From Saposhnikovia divaricata (lineage: Eukaryota; Streptophyta; Magnoliopsida; Apiales; Apiaceae): DNA of 64,000 bases. Position numbers and translations under genes: made by a program. How positions within the stretch are numbered: position 1 is the first letter of the stretch; each line of letters begins with the position of its first letter. The stretch covers positions 228,952,080-229,016,079 of the forward strand of contig CM071595.1 in NCBI GenBank assembly GCA_036435485.1, given 5' to 3'. Below the pieces are notes generated by a model that was not told the DNA's origin, searched no databases, and saw only the letters and a program-made list of their open reading frames with translations. Shown here piece after piece: positions 56,570 through 64,000 of the stretch.

Positions 56570-56982
56570 TCAGTTTCCCCCTTTATTACCCAAAATTTCC
56601 CCCTTAAATAAAAAAATTATTTTCCCCCTTAAACAAAATATTCCCCCCCATTTCCCCCTTTCATAAAACGACTCTCTCCTCTCTCCTCTCTGACTCATCT
56701 TTCTCAACTCTCTCATCTCTCTCGACTATCTCACCTCTCTCAACTCTTTCATATCTTAAACCCTAATTTACCCAAACACTCTGTCATCTCCCAAACCGTA
56801 AATTACAAATCGGAAGCATGAACCATAATTAAGCTTCGGTATTTTGATTGGGTTGAAAATTGTTTGATTGGGTTCGATTCACTGTTGTTACTAATCTGGA
56901 GAGTTTGAATTTTTCATTCACTGTTGTTACTAATCTGGAGAGTTTGCCTGAGAGTTTCTCCCGCATCAATCACACCAAAATT
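56570..56982 (+). promoter_or_regulatory. Promoter-like C/T-rich leader with telo-box
   Basis: TTTCCCCCTT repeats (56570-56665) are followed by a CTCTCT-rich tract (56668-56752) and AAACCCTAA (56758-56766), the plant telo-box found in leaders of growth and ribosomal genes. This order is typical of plant 5' UTRs. A 42-bp direct repeat with TTCACTGTTGTTACTAATCT lies at 56877 and 56919. Confidence 0.45.
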
Positions 56983-57076
56983 ATGATCATTGATTTGGCT
57001 TCCGTTTTCGATTCTCATTCTTCATCTTTTGCGCCTTCGATTGATTCTAATTCCGCTGATAAAAACTTTTCTACGT
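56983..57076 (+). pseudogene. Possible first exon of an unknown gene, truncated
   Basis: The ATG at 56983 opens MIIDLASVFDSHSSSFAP and about 30 codons, to a good donor GTATGT at 57077. An LTR starts at 57128 and no downstream exon is visible before the window end. It may be a real gene cut by the insertion or a fragment carried by a transposon. I do not recognise the protein. Confidence 0.3.
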
Positions 57077-60000
57077 ATGTCCTTTTCTTGCTCAATTTCA
57101 TATGTAGTTTATTTGCTTGTTTGTACATGTAACACTCCTAGATCCGGGGTCAACGATCCAGGTTGTTACGCCGATCTAGATTCCAATTTTATCAATTACC
57201 ATTCCCATTTATTAACCATTTTACTAATCACAAATATTCTACGTTGGCAATGACCCCTAAGTCAATAACATCCATCATAAGTTATAAGCTCAGAGAGAAA
57301 GCAAAATATTACTTAGAGTACCAATACAATCCAAAGTGTTAAGTTATTACAGACCCAAATGTTTTTGTCTAGGAAAGACTTAAAATCCACAAAAGTTGCT
57401 ACCTGAGGTGATAGTAGAGGCGAGATAGTTTTCTGGTTTTTAAAAGTTTACACAAGTCATACTGGTACACAAACCTGATCAGTCTAATGTAAGAACCCAG
57501 ATTTTTAGTAGTAATTAAAACTTTTGTTATATAATAGAGTATAAGTGTAACAGTGGTTCTGATAAATGAATATGGAATGAATTTTGATTCAAATGTTTAT
57601 ATTCCATGAGCAATGCAATTGGTTGACAACTTAGATTAGAATAATCTATCTCCTGGAAAGAAAGATATAGTAAATTTCAAAGAGGAAGATTATTCTCATG
57701 TCATCCAAATCGATATCTGTTATAAGTCCAGTGGTTCCGTAAAAGGGTTAAGGAACGCTCGAAAGAGGACAATGACATTTTTACAATATATAAGGAATAA
57801 AAGAAAATAAGTGATGAATAGTGTTTTTGGTGGAAACTAGAATATTATTAGACGACGCTGTATAGAAGTATTCAGAACGGATTTCGGAGTTCGTATTCAT
57901 GATCTAGGGGCAAGATAAGTGTTTGTAAACGATATCAAATTCAGAAAAATAGCACTTTTATTTTCTCCGAGATTTCCCTGGACACTGAAGGATTTAATAT
58001 AAAGACTTAAGGGATTTAAATTCAAGAATTATAAAGGAGGATTAAAGATGTGAGCAAAAATATTAAGACAGTTTCCGGTAAAACCCTAACTAGAAATGCT
58101 TGAGTTATTCCTCCGAACGATCAATGAAATTGAGTAATAACCGGACAAAAGAGCAAGCAGGGAACCAAGGTGCATGCATGTGCTAGTGGATAAGAGCAAG
58201 TAACCAAGTTAGTTACAAGAGAAACTAGCAACATTAGGATCAAACTAGTACTTAGCATAACTTTCTCATCCGATCACCAAAATATCAACACTTGTCCACC
58301 AAAAATACATCATCCATGACATAGCACCTTTAATAAAGCCACTTTACATGAGATATTATCCAAGACAATCACTTTACGCATTATTATCCAAGAGCAAGCA
58401 AGCAAACTCTCCCCGCCATTAGTTCCATTCGGCCTCATCACAAATTCAAAAACAAAAATCCAATCTCCAACCATTGTGTGATCTTGAAACTTTTATGGCG
58501 AGTACTACATTTCATATAATAGCTATCCTAGAAATCTTAGCTTCAAACTCCACTTTTTCCATTTTCAAAAAAATCATCAAAGTGGAGGATGAATAGCAAC
58601 TCTCATGAACTAATCTTGTTTTCTTGATTTCTTTGGTTGATCTAAGCTAGCTTAAGCACACACAAGGACAAATCAAGGTTTATTAGAGCTTTTACACTCT
58701 CCAAGGAAGGTATAATTCTTAAGAACCCTAGATTTTATTTGGAGATTATGGATGTTCTTGGTGGTTTTTAGCTTAGTTATGGTTATAGTGTTATTATTAG
58801 CATGTTAGCATGATCTTGTAGTTGATTTGACCATATGATGATAATGATGGTTAAGTAAGATGTTCTTGGACTCTTTAAGATGAGAATCATGTGTATAAGA
58901 AGTATGTATGCCCGGTGTGGCTTGGTGAGTGATGTAACAATTTGGAAACGTTCGATTTATAGCCGTCGTAATGCCGAAATTTCGTTAACCATTAAAATTC
59001 GTTCATAACAATTGGTATAATTTTCTGAACATGATGAATAGTTGACCCACCCTTATAGATCTCGAGTCATAGATTGTTTTAGCGAAAGAATCGAAGCAAA
59101 CGGACTTACGGTTTAGGAATTATGGCTGATTTACTAAAAGTGGTTCGAAACCGAAAATTCAAATTCGTAATTGAAATTGAACCCCCTTAACTCGAGTAAT
59201 TCAGTGACGAATCTTGGTAATTAAATATTAGAGATCATAAGGAAGGTGTGAGAGAAGACCTCATGTTAAAAAGATCGTTTTTCGATTTTATAAAAATGTT
59301 CGAATCAAGGTTAAGTGCGAAGGAACCCCTAAAAAGGATACTTGGTTATAACTTTGGAAAATCACTTAGATAACGATCGATAAATCTCGAGATATAATCT
59401 TTAGACCTTAGAATTTATATGGCTTAAGTACCTACCAAGTGTAAGTGTAATGACATGCCTTAATAGCGAACCAATGTCGGGTCATAACGGTGTTAATAAG
59501 AGTTACACTAGAAAGGGTATAACGAGATAACTTGAAAACGTGTTTCGACCTAAGTTAAGTATATACTTAGCCTTTAAAAACGTTAAGTAATTAATCTCGA
59601 ATGCTTTGATTGTTTATAGATCACCAAGCAGACCCAGGACACGCTACCCCTACTCGACTACCAGGCAAGTTTCCAATACTTTGGAACTGTTGTTGTGATA
59701 ATATATATATGATTTGATTTTGTTATACATATGCCATGGCATGCATGCCTACTTTCAAGTTATATTGAGACAATTGTTCCCTGACTTAATGTTGGCTTAT
59801 AAGATAGATAGATAGATAATATACTAATTATAAGCTGGATATTACTAAGACCCTTAGTGAAAGGCATATGATCTTCGTTCCTTAAATATAGACCGGGAGT
59901 CGGTATTTTGTAATATAGTGTTAGACGTGGAAACCCGGAGGGATTCCAGTGATCGATTATTTGAGGAATGTTATTTATGAACATTATTTATATTTCCATA

Positions 60001-60457
60001 AGTATTAATTACTTGAAAATTATTCGAGGAATGTTATTTGAGTATAATCTCAGTCGAGAAATACTATTTGAATATTATTTTTAAATATTCATTTAAGACT
60101 TGATTTATTAATAAATATTCATTTGAGGTTATTGATTTAGATGAATATTATTTTGGTATATTCATTTGAGTTTACTTATTTAATGAATATTATTCTAAAT
60201 ATTCATTTAAGGTCTTATTTTCTTGTGAACATTATTTCGAATATTTATTCAAGGAATTATCTATTTAATAAATATTTTTATAAATACTCAATGGTTATTT
60301 TGAGCAATATTTTATATTAAGAATATTCTTTAAATATTTATGATTTAATAAATATTCTTGGAATATTTATTTAATTCTTCTAACTTGTTTCTAAAATGAT
60401 TCATTTTATTCAATATTATTTTCGACCTCCAAATATTATGTAAAATATTTATGAGTC

Positions 60458-60546
<89 letters not shown>
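60458..60546. repeat. (ATT)n microsatellite
   Basis: About 89 bp of uninterrupted ATT repeat; the poly-isoleucine frame on the minus strand comes from it. Confidence 0.95.
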
Positions 60547-61347
60547 TTATCAAGGAAGGTTCTCAAAACTTTTATTCTTCATTCAAATCTATCTTTCAAA
60601 TTATAAGGGAACCTTACTTGAGAAATGTTATCTATTTTGTTTGACTTCCCGGTCATAAATTCTTTAAAACTACTCTTTGTACTCGCAACTTGGTTCCTAT
60701 TTATCCATTTGAATCTGTTATTACTTCCTCATCATTCGAGGGGTAAGGTGGTTGGAACAAGTTGATATCCATTAACAAGCAATAGCTTGGGAAATATTCG
60801 TGAATTTTCCTTTCCAACTAGATACGACTACTTTGTGGAGTCTTATCAACAAGTATTATACTTGGGGAAAGGAGAACGAACTTTACGTTTCAGAGGCCGA
60901 GTAGCGCCGGTCCATCCCATTGGCCCAACCGTTGGCCGGGGAGATCTAACAGGGCGGTAGACAAGTAAATCCGTCAATTCTTCCTTCTACCGGTAGTAAA
61001 ACTAATTTGAGCTGTACAATCTGCGACTGATCATCGTAAGAATTGGAATAGCCGGCGCGGTGAATACTCCAGCATTAGTTCATTATTCAAATTTATTTAT
61101 TGTCTGCAACATGAAGTATCACTCTTGTTGACAGAGTTTGAGAATTGTTCAAAACTGAAAGTACCTTTGCATACCTTGCAACTTCATCGTTTACCTTATA
61201 CTGGTACTATGTTCGTTAATGCATGGCATATGGTTTCACAGATATTTGAATTGTTATATATATACTGTTGTTCACATATATATTACTTTTGGTGGGCTAT
61301 TGCTCACCCTTGCTTTATTTATTATATCACAACAACAGCTAGGTCTG

Positions 61348-61440
61348 ATGGCTCGCGTAAGGCGCACTCGGTGCAAGCAGGTGGCTCCAGCCAGAGGACT
61401 TCCTGCTGAGTTTATCGCTGCCATTGCTGAGGTAGCCTAG
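61348..61440 (+). other. Small GC-rich open frame in the solo LTR
   Basis: ATG to TAG, 30 residues (MARVRRTRCKQVAPARGLPA and ten more, ending AEVA). It is clearly richer in G+C than its surroundings and is preceded by an acceptor-like CACAACAACAG. No function is known to me. Confidence 0.3.
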
Positions 61441-61601
61441 ACCGGCAGCTTTTGTTTTCAGCCTTAATTATACGTATAATTAATGTTAATCAACGGTAAG
61501 AACTTTTAAACTTATGTTGTTAACCTTTTGGATTGTAATAACTTTTATTCGTGGATCCTATAATTAGAAGACTTATTTCAATTTCATATCTAGGACTATA
61601 A

Positions 61602-61629
61602 CTGGTGTGTGTGTGTGTGTGTGTGTGTG
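61602..61629. repeat. (TG)n microsatellite
   Basis: About 28 bp of TG repeat near the 3' end of the solo LTR. Confidence 0.9.
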
Positions 61630-63096
61630 ATTGGATATTACTGCAGGGTCACATCATGTGTTTATTTATTTGGACTCAAGTCAAGGATTGTTTATGGAAA
61701 TTAAGACCGTAACGACCAGGTCCCCGACCCCGGATCTGGGGCTGTTACATCTAAGTTGGTAGCCTATCCTACTAAGTCCTCTCACCTGAAGCAATCAATG
61801 TCCGAACAGTCTGCGAAATAGCTGCGCGTTTCCCACGCGCTTCCTGGCAGTCTAACGGGTCCTTGCCATGCTTACCAGTTGTTGTTTGTGATATATATAG
61901 AAAAACAAGTGTGAGCATATTTGCTCAGCAAGATAATAATAGTACTGTAAAGACACTTTTTATTTCGTTTGAAAACGAGGTAGTAGCATATAATTCATCC
62001 TTTAAATAGCCATAACTTTCCCGGAGTCATTTTAAAACGAGAACCTTCTGGTTTTCCAAAATCTTTCATGATGAGTTCAACACTGACAACACTATCGGTA
62101 CTGGAGCACCTGGGCTTCCAGTACAGTGTAGCAGCACAATTCCAATTGGAAGGATGGGACTATTCCGGAGCACACCCGATACAAGGTGATCAGCCATTGT
62201 ACCATACAAAACAACACTTCACTACTAGTAGACGGGTGACGTACCTACTAAAGAGGCCGTGGCCCGACCGCATACGGGTCTTCTGCTGGCTACCCGCCAG
62301 TGCAAGTATCGAGATGGCTACCCGCCACCCTCGTCGATATATGCATAACCGGATGGGCTTGCTACCCGCAAGTCACTCCCATCCAAAACACCCTCCAGTC
62401 CCAGAGTCACTAAACCAGCTTTGAAACCTTTTTAAATCGTCACTTCCGAAAGAAAACATGGAAGTATGTTCATTTCACAAGTTGACCTCCGTCAACTGAT
62501 TTTCTCTACTCAGGGAATTCTTTTCAATTCAGCTTGGGAGTTATTCAGAGTTTTCTTGAAGATTTTTAAAGCCTGACCCTCCTTGACGAGGCAGGGTCAC
62601 TGCTTTGGTTTGTAGCGAAGGGAGAAAACATCTTTAATCGCTCCTAACACCCTGGGTTCTCAAGTTTTGATGAGTTCGCAAGCCGTTGGGGTGCTGTTTA
62701 CGAAGTATAGGTAATTATAAAAATATTTGAGAACCCCTGAATATTTTCCTGAAGGTCAGAAAATATGTAAAATAATTTTTTTAAGGGCCATAAATAATTT
62801 TTTAAATAGGCCAAATAGGTTTAAATAATTTTAGAATATTTAAACCATCTTAAATAATAATTAATTAATTATTAATTATTAAATAAATAAATAAGTAATC
62901 ATTAATTAAATAATCAAATAAATTAACTTTAAATGAATATTTGAATTAATATTAATTTAATTTAATTTAATAAATATTCAAATAATATTTATTAAAGAAT
63001 TTTAATATAAATAATTCCGATATTCATAAGTTTTTAAATTATCGGAACTTACTCGATTATCGAAAATATACGTCTCCGGGATTACCGGGTTTTACA

Positions 63097-63594
63097 TAAA
63101 ATACTCCGACTCCCGACTTATATCAAAAGTACTTACGCTCTACCCGAGCCTTGATCATCACCATATATATACGTATAAGCCATAGGGGTGTGTATACATG
63201 CACGAAAACTTTACAAGTACTTACATAAAATCATGCATGCACTTATAGATTTTCTCACAAGATATATATAAAACAGTGCATGCATTTTTTTTTGAAACCA
63301 ACAGTGCATGCATTTATATCACAACAACAACAGTTTTTAATCATACTTAAAGTGTGGATATCGAAAACTTGCCTAATAGTGTCTAGGAAGTGGATTCGTG
63401 TGACACCCTTATACCATATGATAATCATAAGACACTGAATTAATATCTTAATAAGTGCAACATTTTCTAATTCATAAATACCAAAACAACTTATATAATA
63501 CACATAGTCACAACCATATTCATTATCTGGATATTACATTTTTAGGTGACAAATCCATAATATCTGATACAATACTCAAAAACATTACACATAA

Positions 63595-63669
<75 letters not shown>

Positions 63670-64000
63670 TGCAAAATATGAAACGCAGGGAGTCTCGAGC
63701 ATCTGTTGGCCAACCTGTGACTCGAACTTGATCTACAACTTCGCACTTCTATTAGTGAAATCCTATCTCCTAGAAATTTCCTGAAAAATAATTACGCTTT
63801 ATATGAGATGCCACTCAATGAGCAATAATCTCTTTTACAATTTATACTCCAGACATAATTAATTAAAAAGAAATAAAGTTAAATAATCATACATTACATA
63901 TTTGAAAAGTATAATCATGTGAACAGATCAGTCACAAAACAATGGAAATACATGTAACCTAAGTATGTGCTTTTGTTTATTCTATTCACGTTATTTGTTG
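63097..64000. other. Right edge, AT-rich, no gene seen
   Basis: It holds two copies of CAGTGCATGCATTT (63273 and 63302) and a long AT repeat (63599-63666). No coding of note was recognised. Confidence 0.5.
63599..63666. repeat. (AT)n microsatellite
   Basis: About 68 bp of AT repeat; unlike most others here I see no fold-back element attached to it. Confidence 0.95.

Larger units (their letters stand above)
57488..61749 (+). mobile_element. Solo LTR of 4.26 kb, Tekay-like
   Basis: It begins TGTAAGAACCCAG and ends GGATCTGGGGCTGTTACA, with a perfect 5-bp target duplication TCTAA (57483-57487, 61750-61754). There is no primer site, gag-pol or second LTR, so it is a solo LTR left by LTR-LTR recombination. 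Its length and CCCGGATC-type end fit the Tekay/Del group of chromoviruses. It contains an ATT repeat (60458-60546), a TG repeat (about 61602-61629) and a small GC-rich frame at 61348-61440. Confidence 0.85.
57128..63096 (-). mobile_element. Tekay-like LTR, minus strand, split by a second LTR
   Basis: On the minus strand it begins TGTAAAACCCGGTAATCC (63096) and ends GATCTAGGAGTGTTACA (57128), as expected of long LTRs of Tekay/Del-type Ty3/gypsy elements. The end closely matches that of the inserted plus-strand LTR. Without the insertion it is about 1.7 kb. No matching target duplication, primer site or purine tract was seen at its borders, so it may be truncated or rearranged. The frame at 62068 is not supported as a gene. 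Confidence 0.55.

Noticed and set aside
60345..60566. Frame with a run of about 30 isoleucines
   Set aside because: It is the translation of an ATT microsatellite.
57128..61749. A single 4.6-kb DNA transposon with about 40-bp inverted ends
   Set aside because: The inverted ends belong to two LTRs of opposite orientation; the TCTAA duplication fixes the right-hand one as a solo LTR starting at 57488.
1..64000. CRISPR array, operon, riboswitch or endogenous viral gene
   Set aside because: Nothing with spacer-repeat layout, prokaryotic gene order or viral replication or coat genes was seen; repeats with fixed step are eukaryotic satellites or element parts.

Overview
The window is nuclear DNA of a flowering plant. 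The two intact genes have plant-only family architectures and GT/AG introns, and the rest is the AT-rich, heavily nested transposon landscape of a eudicot. I cannot name the species; an asterid such as Apiaceae would fit but is not shown. No bacterial, organellar or viral gene was seen.

Genes. (1) A six-exon CHUP1-family gene, closest in my recollection to IPGA1, lies on the minus strand at 4526-8604 and has an open frame of 596 codons across all splice sites. (2) A two-exon class II phospholipase A1 gene lies on the plus strand at 39680-42400, 420 codons, with its lipase motif and catalytic residues intact. A possible truncated first exon of an unknown gene sits at 56983-57076 behind a CT-rich leader with a telo-box. 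Everything else is mobile DNA or its debris.

Layout. 1-2831: Helitron-like ends. 4526-8604: CHUP1-like gene. 8937-9466 and 10043-11169: two non-autonomous hAT elements with 8-bp target duplications. 11.4-23.3 kb: Helitron-like segments carrying fold-back elements that sit in TA microsatellites. 23409-24016: a truncated LINE. 25290-35819: a degraded L1-type LINE split by a Ty3/gypsy chromovirus (27074-33302, duplication ACAAC) and a Copia relic (34475-35735, duplication AGGCT). 36389-37240: a truncated RTE-type LINE. 38617-39556: two fold-back elements just upstream of the lipase gene. 43134-54193: a hAT transposon with a broken ZMYM1-like transposase, split by a Tat-like gag-only LTR element (45593-53184, duplication AAAAT), itself split by a small hAT element (49483-50151, duplication TAATCAAG). 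54.2-57.1 kb: LTR and gene debris. 57128-63096: a minus-strand Tekay-like LTR split by a 4.26-kb plus-strand solo LTR (57488-61749, duplication TCTAA).

The most unusual signal is a set of fold-back elements (11413, 13094, 22950, 38617, 39021) flanked by TA repeats. They share a GC island of the form GGCCCCGC(C)AGGGGC in an AT-rich body and an ACGT-core motif of the bZIP type at the hairpin apex, although they have two different kinds of termini. Two of them, in inverted orientation, end 124 bp before the lipase start codon.
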